Assembly: GCF_004571135.1 (NCBI RefSeq)
Contig: NZ_SPSB01000003.1
Span: 248,001-312,000 of the forward strand
From: Algoriphagus kandeliae
Lineage (GTDB): Bacteria > Bacteroidota > Bacteroidia > Cytophagales > Cyclobacteriaceae
Length of the DNA stretch: 64,000 nt
Reading direction: 5' to 3'
Shown here: in pieces, positions 10,501-17,898 of the stretch
How the letters are laid out: every line of letters begins with the position of its first letter
Position numbering within the stretch: the stretch's first letter is position 1
Made by a program: the position numbers and the translations under genes
The notes under the pieces: generated by a model
Database searches by the model: none
Told to the model about the DNA's origin: nothing
The model's input: only the letters and a program-made list of their open reading frames with translations

Positions 10501-11897
10501 GGAATGAAAACAATGATTATAATAATCTGACCAAAAATGGCGGAGTGCATCATCTTTGAAGACCCCTCAAAGGAGATTTTATCTCGCTCGGAATTTCGAT
10601 CTTCTTTCGCCAACCCTGATAAAATATCTGAAGACTTGGTAAATCTATAGGCAATATACTCGACAATAATTACGGCTCCGTCAATGATGATTCCAAAGTC
10701 AATGGCCCCCAAACTCATCAAATTGGCATCCACACCAAAAATGAACATGAGCGAAAGCGCAAAAAGAAGACTGAGCGGAATTACCGAAGCTACTACTAAT
10801 CCTGATCGAATATTTCCTAAAAGCAATACCACTACAAAAATCACGATCAAACAACCCAAAATCAGGTTCTCTGCAATCGTGAAGGTGGTCCGTCCGATCA
10901 ATTCGGAACGATCCAAAAACCCATTGATATAGATACCCTCAGGTAGAGATCCTTCAATTTCGGAGATGCGTTCTCGTACCAAATCAATGGTTCGCTTTGA
11001 ATCGGCTCCTTTTAACATCATGATTTGGCCCAACACTTTCTCTCCCTCTCCATTTGCAGTAATTGCTCCAAATCGATTAGCAGCACCAAAGCCAACTGTA
11101 GCAATATCCCGGATAAAAATCGGAACTCCTGATCGAGTCGTGACCACAATTTGACCAATGTCATCCAAAGAAGTCGTCAAACCCTCTCCTCGGATGAAAT
11201 AGCTTTGATTGCTTTTTTCGATATATCCGCCCCCTGCTACAGAGTTGTTTTTTTGAAGAGCGGTGAAAACTTCCTCAATGCTTAAATCCATCGCACGCAA
11301 TCGCTCTGGATTGATGGCTACCTCATACTGTTTCAAAAAACCTCCCCAAGTATTCACCTCCACGACGCCGGGAATTCCTGCTAATTGTCTTCGAACAACC
11401 CAATCCTGAATCGTTCGCAAATCGGTGATGGAGTACTGATCTTCATAGCCGGGTTCAACATCGATGATGTATTGGTAAATCTCACCAAGGCCAGTAGAAA
11501 TAGGTCCCATAAAAGGACTTCCAAAACCTTCTGGAATCCGCTCTTGAGCAATTTTGATTCGCTCTGCGATGAGCTGTCGAGGCAAGTAAGTCCCCAAATC
11601 ATCCTCAAAAACGATGGTTACTACCGAAAGCCCGAATTTGGAAATAGAGCGGATTTCTTTTACTCCAGGCAAATTTGCCATCTCCAGTTCAACAGGATAG
11701 GTGAGGTATTTTTCTACATCCTCGGTCGCTAAATTTCGGGAAGTAGTAATGACCTGTACCTGATTATTGGTCACATCAGGTACAGCTCCTATTGGAATAT
11801 TTGTCAGGGAATAAATACCAAATCCAATCCAAAGGATGATAAAAATGCCGATTAGTAGCTTATTAGCTAAACTCCACCGGATAATCGAATCTAACAT
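7572..11897 (-). CDS. Heavy-metal RND pump fused to TolC-like outer-membrane channel (CzcA-CzcC fusion)
   Basis: A 1441-residue fusion. Residues 1 to about 1040 form a complete HME-type RND pump with N-terminal TM, two large periplasmic loops and two six-helix blocks. The TM4 region near residue 400 reads AIDFGIIIDGAVIIVE, the D-F-G...D-G-A form typical of CzcA/CnrA-type divalent-cation pumps rather than the CusA form. A hydrophobic stretch at about 1047-1063 ending in PVFG|QEG looks like a type I signal peptide. It is followed by about 375 residues with the paired helical repeats of TolC/CzcC outer-membrane factors (start ISLQQAIQLANEQNVDLQSS). The fusion joins inner- and outer-membrane parts and may be cut at the joint. 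It exports metal ions by proton antiport together with the downstream adaptor. Confidence 0.93.
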   Translation of the reverse strand: MLDSIIRWSLANKLLIGIFIILWIGFGIYSLTNIPIGAVPDVTNNQVQVITTSRNLATEDVEKYLTYPVELEMANLPGVKEIRSISKFGLSVVTIVFEDDLGTYLPRQLIAERIKIAQERIPEGFGSPFMGPISTGLGEIYQYIIDVEPGYEDQYSITDLRTIQDWVVRRQLAGIPGVVEVNTWGGFLKQYEVAINPERLRAMDLSIEEVFTALQKNNSVAGGGYIEKSNQSYFIRGEGLTTSLDDIGQIVVTTRSGVPIFIRDIATVGFGAANRFGAITANGEGEKVLGQIMMLKGADSKRTIDLVRERISEIEGSLPEGIYINGFLDRSELIGRTTFTIAENLILGCLIVIFVVVLLLGNIRSGLVVASVIPLSLLFALSLMFIFGVDANLMSLGAIDFGIIIDGAVIIVEYIAYRFTKSSDILSGLAKEDRNSERDKISFEGSSKMMHSAIFGQIIIIIVFIPILSLSGVEGKMFRPMAEVFSFALIGAMILGLTYVPVASSLFLKSTVQGPKNISVRIIKAINKAYDPSLRFALDHGKAVLLFAVGILVSAIMIFSSMGSEFVPTLDEGDFVIQPVLKTGTSLNSTVETITSIEKILLEFPEVKQVVTRIGAAEIPTDPMSMEESDVIVTLHPPSEWTTVETKDELADKFKEALTIIPGLDFEFTQPIEMRFNELITGVRADLAIKIFGEDLDELLRLGQEVEAAIQNVEGAADIIMEKVDGLPQMKIEYDRSKIAKYGLNISDLNSIVTMGFAGEAAGTVFEGERQFDLVVRFDKDFRKDLQSLQNTTVKLADGRSIPFSELADISYTKGPAKISRDNTQRRVVVSVNVRNRDLQSVVDDIQQIVDQRIVLPEGYRVDYGGQFENLQQARSRLLIAVPVALVLIFILLYFAFSSTKDALMIYSAIPLSAIGGVFLLWVRDMPFSISAGVGFIALFGIAVLNGIVLIEHFKSLESKFDSVRDLVIHGAKERLRPVLLTASAAALGFLPMAVSGSAGAEVQRPLATVVVGGLVSATLLTLIVLPVLYYMFHQTKISLKGAGKSLGFFLIFLLASIAPVFGQEGSPISLQQAIQLANEQNVDLQSSRKAMDRSESLIGAGWDIGKTSISYGYDKNDIAENGIYNRVWRVQQQIEFPSVYGARTAMFRAQTEKTNAEFLLKKREVEKAVGMAYVQAFYWRESIRNLNYLDSLYGQFARAATRRFELGESNLLEKLTAERKLQEVGLRLRSARQDFATSLISLQRLLNTTDTLILEEGEPDLELLNLENPVHPMELWMEAQQKQASFAVKEARRVMLPDLNFELFRGTNPGPEARIYPGFQAGVTVPLFFGSYKSKVKAASIYEEQLELEASALSLTLESKKAQLEKQIQKAQSVLEYYQEEGRTLADQLETQASRSFQEGEIDFLQFVQLLENSRNIRIQYLESKLEYQLATLELIYLSI

Positions 11898-11958
11898 AGG
11901 TCAATCTAAGTTCTCTAACAAAGATGCCGACCTACTCTTAGGTTTGATTTAGAATATT

Positions 11959-11974
11959 CTTAAGATTTCCTTAA
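11959..11974. promoter_or_regulatory. Candidate response-regulator operator before the efflux operon
   Basis: Direct repeat CTTAA-N6-CTTAA with an 11-base period, 62 bases upstream of the pump start and inside the 80-base gap after the sensor-kinase gene. The same arrangement occurs at 14064-14079 before the response-regulator gene. OmpR/PhoB-type regulators bind direct repeats spaced by one helical turn, so this is a plausible binding site; no binding evidence is available. Confidence 0.5.
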
Positions 11975-11977
11975 AAT

Positions 11978-13354
11978 TCAGGTATACCATACCAATCGGA
12001 ACCTACTTCCTTTGTCTGATTCACTTTCAACCGCAACCTGAATATTCAATTCATCGCAAAGCTTCTTTACGATTGCTAAACCCAACCCGGCCCCTGGTTT
12101 TCGGCTTCCCAAAACGCTATCTCCTCTATAAAATGGATCAAAAATTCGCTTCTGATCTTCTTCGGATATCCCCGGGCCTTTGTCCTGCACTTCAACAAAA
12201 ACCTCCTTTCCCTCTTTTCCCAAAATCAAATCAACAGGCTGAGATTCATCTGAATATTTGAGTGCGTTTTCAACCAGATTATCCAGAATGATCTGAAGGG
12301 ATTTCTCATTTGTCTTCAAAAAAATAGGGTGACCAACTTGAGGAAGAAAATTAATCTCCCGATCTGTATTGAGCTTTTTCTGAAGCACATAATCCTCACA
12401 AAATGCCAAAAGGTCCAACTCCTCCAAGATGATTGACTGACCACTTTCTACCCTTGCTAAAACCAATAGCTGTTCAATGGTAGCAGTCATCCGGTCTATA
12501 CTTTGCAAAGCCAACTGGATTTTCTGCTGATACTCTTCTTGTGTTCGAGGCTTTCGAATCATTACCTCAAGCGTACCTCTGAGAACTGAAAGCGGAGTCC
12601 GCAACTCATGGGAGGCATCGGAAGTAAATTGCTTTTCACGCTTCAAAGCCTGCTCCAATCGATGGAGCAAATCGTTGATAGAGCGAGTTAGCTGCTCGAT
12701 TTCATCATTAGGGCCCGAAAGAGGAATTCGTTCATTCAGGTTAGACTGAGTAATCAAATTAGTTTTTTGAATGATTTGGCGAATAGGTTGAATACTCTGA
12801 TCCGCTTGATTTCGCATGATCAAAAAAAGCGAAATCAAAATCAGAGGATATAAAACGAGAAGCACATTTCTAAGATTGGTCAGGGTCTCTCGAGCATCCT
12901 GGAAGGACTTAGCAACCAACAAATAGCCTTCTATAATCCCTTGATTATATAGCGGAATTTGCATTTGTCGGAGTTCTCTGGAACCAGCCTTTACTGTCCA
13001 AGCCTCTCCGCTCCCTGCTCGATCCGGAAAAAAACTGAGGTGATTATTGAGCAAATTAGGAGAGCGATCCATGCTATTCCCCTCTGCATCCACAATCTCA
13101 ATAAAAATCGGATTCAGCTGCAATTGACTATGTTCCTCTTCCTGCCATTCCCCTTTATGAACGAATCGGATTTCTCCATTGATCACAAAAATCTGGCTTT
13201 TATGTTCATCAGTTTCTAGCTGAAGATCCCGATCGATATTGGTTACCACCGTCAATCGGACCACCCCATAAATAATCCCAAAAACCACCAGAATGATCAT
13301 GGCAGTAGTAGCTGTCAATCTTCGGGCAATCCGCTCCTTGTATGAAATACTCAT
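11978..13354 (-). CDS. Sensor histidine kinase of the metal-efflux two-component system
   Basis: A 458-residue membrane kinase. TM1 lies at about 16-36, a periplasmic sensor domain at 37-160, TM2 at about 162-180, then HAMP, a HisKA domain with the H-box FTSDASHELRTP (His249), and HATPase with N-box (LVENALKYS), G1 (DKGPGISEEDQ) and G2 (GAGLGLAIVKKL). This is the architecture of CusS/CzcS-type envelope metal sensors, but no obvious metal-ligand cluster is seen in the sensor domain, so the signal is inferred from the adjacent efflux pump. Its start overlaps the regulator gene by four bases (ATGA), and the pump operon follows 80 bases downstream. Confidence 0.92.
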   Translation of the reverse strand: MSISYKERIARRLTATTAMIILVVFGIIYGVVRLTVVTNIDRDLQLETDEHKSQIFVINGEIRFVHKGEWQEEEHSQLQLNPIFIEIVDAEGNSMDRSPNLLNNHLSFFPDRAGSGEAWTVKAGSRELRQMQIPLYNQGIIEGYLLVAKSFQDARETLTNLRNVLLVLYPLILISLFLIMRNQADQSIQPIRQIIQKTNLITQSNLNERIPLSGPNDEIEQLTRSINDLLHRLEQALKREKQFTSDASHELRTPLSVLRGTLEVMIRKPRTQEEYQQKIQLALQSIDRMTATIEQLLVLARVESGQSIILEELDLLAFCEDYVLQKKLNTDREINFLPQVGHPIFLKTNEKSLQIILDNLVENALKYSDESQPVDLILGKEGKEVFVEVQDKGPGISEEDQKRIFDPFYRGDSVLGSRKPGAGLGLAIVKKLCDELNIQVAVESESDKGSRFRLVWYT

Positions 13355-14019
13355 GGTTCCTTAGCCATATACCCCACTCCTCGAATAGTCTGAATGTAAT
13401 CCTCTTCCTTATTCAGGTTTAATTTTTTTCGAAGTGAATTGATATAGACATCAATTACTCCAGTATTATATTCAAAATGAATATCCCAAACATGCTCTAT
13501 AATCCGAGTCCGACGACAAACCCGGTTTTTATTTCTTACCAAATATTCCAATAAGGCAAACTCTTTCTGGGTAAGAGAGATTTCTTTTCCATTTTTCCAA
13601 ACCTGATGAGCTGCTGGATTAATCTGAATATCTCCAAGTTCAAGGATACTTTCAGGAGCTGGGCTTTTTCTGAGTTGAACCCGGATTCGTTCCAGCAATT
13701 CTTCGAAGTGAAAAGGTTTTTTGATGTAATCATTGGCACCAGCCTGAAGTCCAAATACGGTTTCATCTACGGTATCCTTTGCTGTGAGAAAAATAATGGG
13801 CGTAGTCGGCTGCTCCTTTCTAAAAACCCGAGTAAGTTCTATCCCACTCATTCCAGGAAGCATCCAGTCCAAAAGCAATAAGTCATAGGTTCCCGATAAA
13901 GCTAGCTCCAAACCATCTTTTCCATTATCAGCAACATCTACAGCATAGCTTTCTTCTTCCAATCCCTGCTTTAGAAAATTGGAAATTCCCGGTTCGTCTT
14001 CCACTACGAGTATTCTCAT
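13351..14019 (-). CDS. OmpR-family response regulator of the metal-efflux system
   Basis: A 222-residue regulator. The receiver domain has the acidic pair E7/D8, the phosphorylation site Asp51 in LLLLDWMLPGMSG, Thr79 and Lys101 in YIKKPF. The C-terminal winged-helix domain (about 128-220) shows the family pattern EISLTQKEFALLEYLVRNKN and IRGVGYMAKEP. It is the first gene of the regulator-kinase pair and probably activates the efflux operon downstream. A CTTAA-N6-CTTAA repeat lies 45 bases upstream of its start and another lies before the pump gene, consistent with autoregulation and target control. The closest described relatives in function are CusR and CzcR. Confidence 0.93.
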   Translation of the reverse strand: MRILVVEDEPGISNFLKQGLEEESYAVDVADNGKDGLELALSGTYDLLLLDWMLPGMSGIELTRVFRKEQPTTPIIFLTAKDTVDETVFGLQAGANDYIKKPFHFEELLERIRVQLRKSPAPESILELGDIQINPAAHQVWKNGKEISLTQKEFALLEYLVRNKNRVCRRTRIIEHVWDIHFEYNTGVIDVYINSLRKKLNLNKEEDYIQTIRGVGYMAKEP

Positions 14020-14063
14020 ACCCTAAAATTTCGAGAATTTTGTGAAAAACGAAGCTTATTTAT

Positions 14064-14079
14064 CTTAAAGTTTACTTAA
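14064..14079. promoter_or_regulatory. Candidate response-regulator operator before the regulator-kinase operon
   Basis: CTTAA-N6-CTTAA direct repeat, 11-base period, 45 bases upstream of the response-regulator start. It matches the repeat at 11959-11974 in sequence, spacing and orientation, and the spacers also resemble each other (both purine-rich then TTT). It is most simply read as an autoregulatory site of the OmpR-type regulator. Confidence 0.5.
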
Positions 14080-14153
14080 TTTTTAGATTGTGGGAATTCA
14101 AAAGAATTTAAAGAAAATAAGACAGTTTAAATTCTTGGTTTAAACAATCAGCT

Positions 14154-15377
14154 TTACGCAATTTCAAATTGCCTTTCCTCCACCTTTTTCTTCTTGGATG
14201 GTTTTTTCTTTTTCCGTTTGTTCCACCAAATCAAAGTTCCAGTAATCGGAAGTGAGGTAGCTATTAGGCATGCTACAAACCATATTAACTTGGTAAAAGC
14301 TCCAAAAATCTCACCTGTATGAAGGCTTTTTACTGACCGACCAATTTGCTGTCGAGTTGACATATCTGAAAACAAATTAATCTCCGAAACAGATAAATCT
14401 GCTTGGTTCAAAGCTAATTGATCGGCTCCAGCTCGAGCAAAAAATCCGGTCCGGTATTTATTGATAGAAATGGCTTCCGCATCAGATTGAGGCATGGAGA
14501 TTCGGAGATTTCCTGCGTAAGGAAGGGTTTCATTTGCTTTTGAAACAGCCAGGTCCAAGGAAAAATCCAAGGCAGGTCCAGGTACTACTTTTTGAGCTTC
14601 CTCTCCTTTTTGTTCCTCGCGGGGAGGCTGGTAGGTGTCCCAGGTTTTTTGCCAGCCTTCCCGATACCAAGGGAAAGACCAAAACAAACCTGTAGCAGAC
14701 ATGATAAACAATGCGATCAAAGAATAAAATGCTAGGGTATTATGCAGGTCATGATTGATACGTTTCCAGTTTCCTGACCACTTGATTTTCAAACCTTGTT
14801 TCCAGCTTTTTACTTTTTGAGGCACCCAGATCACCATCCCAGTCAACACTCCCAAAAGAAATAAGGAAGTGGCAATTCCATTGATCAAACGACCCAAATC
14901 CCGATTGCTCATGGATTCGAAAATCGGCTCCTCAATGCGATCGATCAATAACCATCGGTGTAGCGAAAATTGGGTACTCATAAACTCCTCAGCAGCGGTC
15001 CGCTCGGAGTTATCGGCTAAAATTTCCCCATTATATGGATTGACAAAATAGGTGGTTCCTCTCCCCTTTTCCCCCTCTTTTAAAAGTGTAAACTGTACTG
15101 AGCGATCCGCATCTTCATGAACAAATGCTGCGGTCACTTTACCATTCAATTGGGATTCCAAACTATTCTTTAATTGGTCCAAAGACCTCTTTTCTCCCGT
15201 TGGCTCTACAAAATATCGCTCTGAATCAGCCAATTCTTTGATTTCGGTATTATACACGTAAATCGTTCCACTAAGGCAAACCAATATCACGATGATTCCA
15301 GAAATCAATCCAGCATACAAATGAATATCATTGAATAGTTTTCGGACGGTTTTCCAAGTGGATTTTGAACGGGCCAT
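14154..15377 (-). CDS. PepSY-associated transmembrane protein (PiuB-like)
   Basis: A 407-residue inner-membrane protein of the PepSY_TM family. The first TM is at about 18-42 (HLYAGLISGIIVILVCLSGTIYVY), a periplasmic PepSY-like domain follows, then TMs near 145-165, 195-215 and 345-370, and a very basic Lys-rich tail (residues about 390-400). The conserved His-containing HRWLL and HDLHNTLAFYS segments are typical. Relatives are often next to siderophore receptors and are proposed iron or reductive-uptake factors, but no TonB receptor is present here. An imperfect palindrome (TTAAGA-N5-TCTAAA, 15429-15445) lies upstream. Its relation to the neighbouring metal efflux genes is unproven. Confidence 0.85.
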   Translation of the reverse strand: MARSKSTWKTVRKLFNDIHLYAGLISGIIVILVCLSGTIYVYNTEIKELADSERYFVEPTGEKRSLDQLKNSLESQLNGKVTAAFVHEDADRSVQFTLLKEGEKGRGTTYFVNPYNGEILADNSERTAAEEFMSTQFSLHRWLLIDRIEEPIFESMSNRDLGRLINGIATSLFLLGVLTGMVIWVPQKVKSWKQGLKIKWSGNWKRINHDLHNTLAFYSLIALFIMSATGLFWSFPWYREGWQKTWDTYQPPREEQKGEEAQKVVPGPALDFSLDLAVSKANETLPYAGNLRISMPQSDAEAISINKYRTGFFARAGADQLALNQADLSVSEINLFSDMSTRQQIGRSVKSLHTGEIFGAFTKLIWFVACLIATSLPITGTLIWWNKRKKKKPSKKKKVEERQFEIA

Positions 15378-15428
15378 TTTCTTATTCTTATTTAGACTGT
15401 GTCAAAATTAAAAGAAAATCTCTTATTA

Positions 15429-15445
15429 TTAAGACTAATTCTAAA
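15429..15445. promoter_or_regulatory. Imperfect palindrome upstream of the PepSY gene
   Basis: TTAAGA-N5-TCTAAA, with five of six arm positions pairing, 52 bases upstream of the PepSY membrane protein start. A minus-strand TAATTTTG (-7-like) lies between it and the gene at 15403-15410. It could be a metal-responsive operator, but the region is very AT-rich and chance is a fair alternative. Confidence 0.25.
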
Positions 15446-15541
15446 AAAAATAAAAGCTGTAAAAAGCTTTTTTCAATCCCTTATTGAGAAGGGAAAAAGA
15501 ATCGAAAGTCTTTATCTTTCCAATCCAAAAAATGAATAAAC

Positions 15542-16315
15542 ATGAACTCATTGACCAAACTTGTTTGGACCGCATTTATCACCCTATTAATTATTTCCTG
15601 TGAAGAAAAAAAGCCAGACCCTCGATTAGATCAGCCTGAGGAATTTAAAAAAGTACTCGATGCTCATGGAGATTGGAGTAAATGGATTAATTCAGAGGCA
15701 TTTTCCTTCACCATGTTTCATGAAACAAATCTTACTCAAGAGAATTATTTCATCAATTTGGATTCTAGAGAAGTGAGAATTGATGGACAATTTTTCCAAA
15801 TTGGATTTGATGGAGAAAAGACTTGGATCAGTCCAAATAGACAAGCTTTCGGTGGACCATCTGTGAGATTCTACCAGGATTTCTACTTCTATTTTTTCGC
15901 TATGCCTTACATTTTAACGGATTTGGCCGCTAGGGTTGAGAAAGTTGAAAATCAAGACTTGAATGGGAAAAACTATGTGGCATTTGAAGCTACTTTTGAG
16001 GAGGGTCATCATTCAGGACCTTCTAATCAATACACGCTACTCATTGATCCAGAAACTAACAAGTTGGAATGGGTGCTATACAAAGTCACTTTCTTCAATA
16101 ACCCCAATCCTCCTCTACAGGCAATGAAATATGAGGATTATCGCGATGCAGGAGGTTTGATTTTTCCGAGAGTGATTACAGGCTATTCGATTGCGGGAGA
16201 TTCTACCGAGAGATTTCGAAGTCAAGTTAGTTTTGCAGATGTCGTTTTGACAGAGGATACTTTTGATCAAGATCTTTTTGAAATGCCTGAAAAATTAGCG
16301 GTTGTGGCCAATTAA
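15542..16315 (+). CDS. DUF6503 family lipoprotein
   Basis: A 257-residue lipoprotein with the lipobox LIISC followed by EEKK, an acidic/charged +2 region often linked to surface lipoproteins in this phylum. The body is a beta-rich domain with repeated aromatic strands (QFFQIGFDGEKTWISPNRQ, NQYTLLIDPETNKLEWVLYKVTFF) that I associate with DUF6503. The general look is like LolA/LppX or outer-membrane-lipoprotein sorting folds, which bind a lipid, but this is fold-level inference. It is a single gene; its stop abuts the end of the convergent transglutaminase gene with no gap. Confidence 0.75.
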   Translation: MNSLTKLVWTAFITLLIISCEEKKPDPRLDQPEEFKKVLDAHGDWSKWINSEAFSFTMFHETNLTQENYFINLDSREVRIDGQFFQIGFDGEKTWISPNRQAFGGPSVRFYQDFYFYFFAMPYILTDLAARVEKVENQDLNGKNYVAFEATFEEGHHSGPSNQYTLLIDPETNKLEWVLYKVTFFNNPNPPLQAMKYEDYRDAGGLIFPRVITGYSIAGDSTERFRSQVSFADVVLTEDTFDQDLFEMPEKLAVVAN

Positions 16316-17173
16316 TCAGTGCTCGATCAATTTCAGATCTACAAAAGTATGTAAGCTTGATTCGGCTTTGCCAAAATAAGAACCCTTGACAGGCATGGTT
16401 TCATAAGGTTCCGGATGTACAGCTAATGGGATGTAATGGTGATCAGTCAAAAGACCCAAACTTGGATCTAAGCCAATCCAACCCGCGCCAGGAAGAAAAA
16501 CCTCCATCCATGCATGCAATTCATGCCCATCATCCAGCTTGGGGTTAAAAGCATACCCGCTTACAAACCGACAGGCAAGTCCCATAGATCGGAGCATATT
16601 CATTTGCATCCATGCCAAATCCCTACAGGACCCTTTTTTTTCCGAAAATGTAAAGGAAGGCTGCCAAATGTTTTGCTCATGGCGAACCAAATGAGGCCAG
16701 TTCTGATAGATTTCCTGAGTTAGATTTACTAGAAAATCAACTAAGCCATTTGACTTTTCCCTGATTGGAAGAAGGAAGGATTGGTAATCTACTGCCTCCG
16801 GTCTGATTAAAAATGGCCGCGAGAACTCTTCTGATTTCCGATATTGAAACATCGGCAAATCATCCTCTCTTGCGGATTGTTCTAAATCATGATCAATGAT
16901 AAATCCGAAAGGATTGAAAGGATAAAGCTCAAAAACCCAATCGGTTTGAATTTGAAAATTATCGGTCTCGCCCGAAAACCAAACTTGCTGATACCAATTC
17001 CCTGCTAAATCCTGTCGATCATGCTTTCCTTCAGGCTGAGGGTCTATCTTAATTTCCTGATTTTTGATCCGAAAGTGAGGCCGATATTGGGGCAGTAAAT
17101 AAAGCTGATGCACACCCAAACCCACTTTTTCGGTGTATGTATAGTGAGTTTGATGATGAACTTGAATCAGCAT
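16316..17173 (-). CDS. Transglutaminase-like protease of the Anbu operon
   Basis: A 285-residue protein with the bacterial transglutaminase-like N-terminal domain (VHHQTHYTYTEKVGLGVHQLYLLPQ) and a C-terminal transglutaminase/papain-like core. The triad is visible: Cys in KKGSCRDLAWMQMNMLRSMGL, His in DGHELHAWMEVFLPG and Asp in GWIGLDPSLG. There is no signal peptide, so it acts in the cytoplasm. It is the last gene of the Anbu operon, 11 bases after the protease gene. In the literature this family is consistently tied to Anbu and the circularly permuted ATP-grasp; it is thought to cut or transfer isopeptide or peptide bonds made by the ligase. The substrate is unknown. Confidence 0.92.
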   Translation of the reverse strand: MLIQVHHQTHYTYTEKVGLGVHQLYLLPQYRPHFRIKNQEIKIDPQPEGKHDRQDLAGNWYQQVWFSGETDNFQIQTDWVFELYPFNPFGFIIDHDLEQSAREDDLPMFQYRKSEEFSRPFLIRPEAVDYQSFLLPIREKSNGLVDFLVNLTQEIYQNWPHLVRHEQNIWQPSFTFSEKKGSCRDLAWMQMNMLRSMGLACRFVSGYAFNPKLDDGHELHAWMEVFLPGAGWIGLDPSLGLLTDHHYIPLAVHPEPYETMPVKGSYFGKAESSLHTFVDLKLIEH

Positions 17174-17184
17174 AGTTCTAAAAC

Positions 17185-17898
17185 TTATATCGCTTCATTG
17201 AGGATATCAGCAGGCACTTCGGTGATAAGTTTTTTTAGTCTTGTATTCCAAAATGCTGAAATATGCTCTAATTCCTTCTGTTCAAATCGCTTCTCTTTCG
17301 TATAATATTCCCCATCCTTCAATACCACTGTATCAATCGGGAAATCCACATCATTAGCAGAGATTCGGGTAGCATCAAATGCCAAAAAAGCACATTTCAA
17401 CGCATATTCTAAAGAATCCTCATAGTGGAATGATCGCTTTAAGATTGGGTTGCCAAACCCTGAATTCCCAATAATTACGAATGGTGTCCCCTTTCGGATT
17501 TCTATCCAGTTTCCTTGAGGATAAAGCAAATACAACTTGGGTTCAGGGTCATGTTCCAATTGCCCTCCAATGATGGAATAAAGGTTGAAGTTCAATCCGG
17601 CCCCCTCTAAAAACTCCTTATCTTCTTTGGCTACTATCTTGACTTGATTCCCAAACTCATTAACGGCATGATAAAGTTTGGTAAATGATTCATCCTGTTG
17701 CTCAATCACTTCCGAGAAATAAGTGATCGCCTTATCCCTTACAGACCTCAGGCCGCTAGTCATGATAAAGAAAGAATGCTTTTCCCGATTAACTGTAAAA
17801 ACCTTTTTGGAAGAAGTGGTCTCATTTCCAGAGGTGATTCTTGTATCCGAGAGACCCACCAAGCCATGCTTGGTCTTGATGCCGAGGCAGAATGTCAT
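17185..17898 (-). CDS. Anbu, ancestral beta-subunit proteasome homologue
   Basis: A 237-residue Ntn-hydrolase of the proteasome-like Anbu (BPH) family. After loss of Met1 the second residue, Thr2, becomes the N-terminal nucleophile (MTFCLGIKTKHGLVGLSDTR), with the conserved Asp of SDTR and a Lys (SSKKVFTV) near position 32. Length matches the family. Known Anbu proteins form open-helical assemblies, and their protease activity is weak or undefined. It overlaps the Alpha-E stop by one base (TAATG) and precedes the transglutaminase by 11 bases, matching the four-gene operon described for this family. It probably degrades or processes the product of the ligase encoded first in the operon. Confidence 0.94.
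   Translation of the reverse strand: MTFCLGIKTKHGLVGLSDTRITSGNETTSSKKVFTVNREKHSFFIMTSGLRSVRDKAITYFSEVIEQQDESFTKLYHAVNEFGNQVKIVAKEDKEFLEGAGLNFNLYSIIGGQLEHDPEPKLYLLYPQGNWIEIRKGTPFVIIGNSGFGNPILKRSFHYEDSLEYALKCAFLAFDATRISANDVDFPIDTVVLKDGEYYTKEKRFEQKELEHISAFWNTRLKKLITEVPADILNEAI

Noticed and set aside
14154-15377. PepSY protein as part of the metal-efflux operon
   Set aside because: It lies upstream of the regulator with its own promoter-like region and a 134-base gap that contains the regulator's operator; co-transcription is not supported.
15450-15475. Terminator-like AAAAGCT/AGCTTTT hairpin before the DUF6503 gene
   Set aside because: There is no plus-strand gene upstream to terminate and the region is a divergent promoter area; probably incidental.
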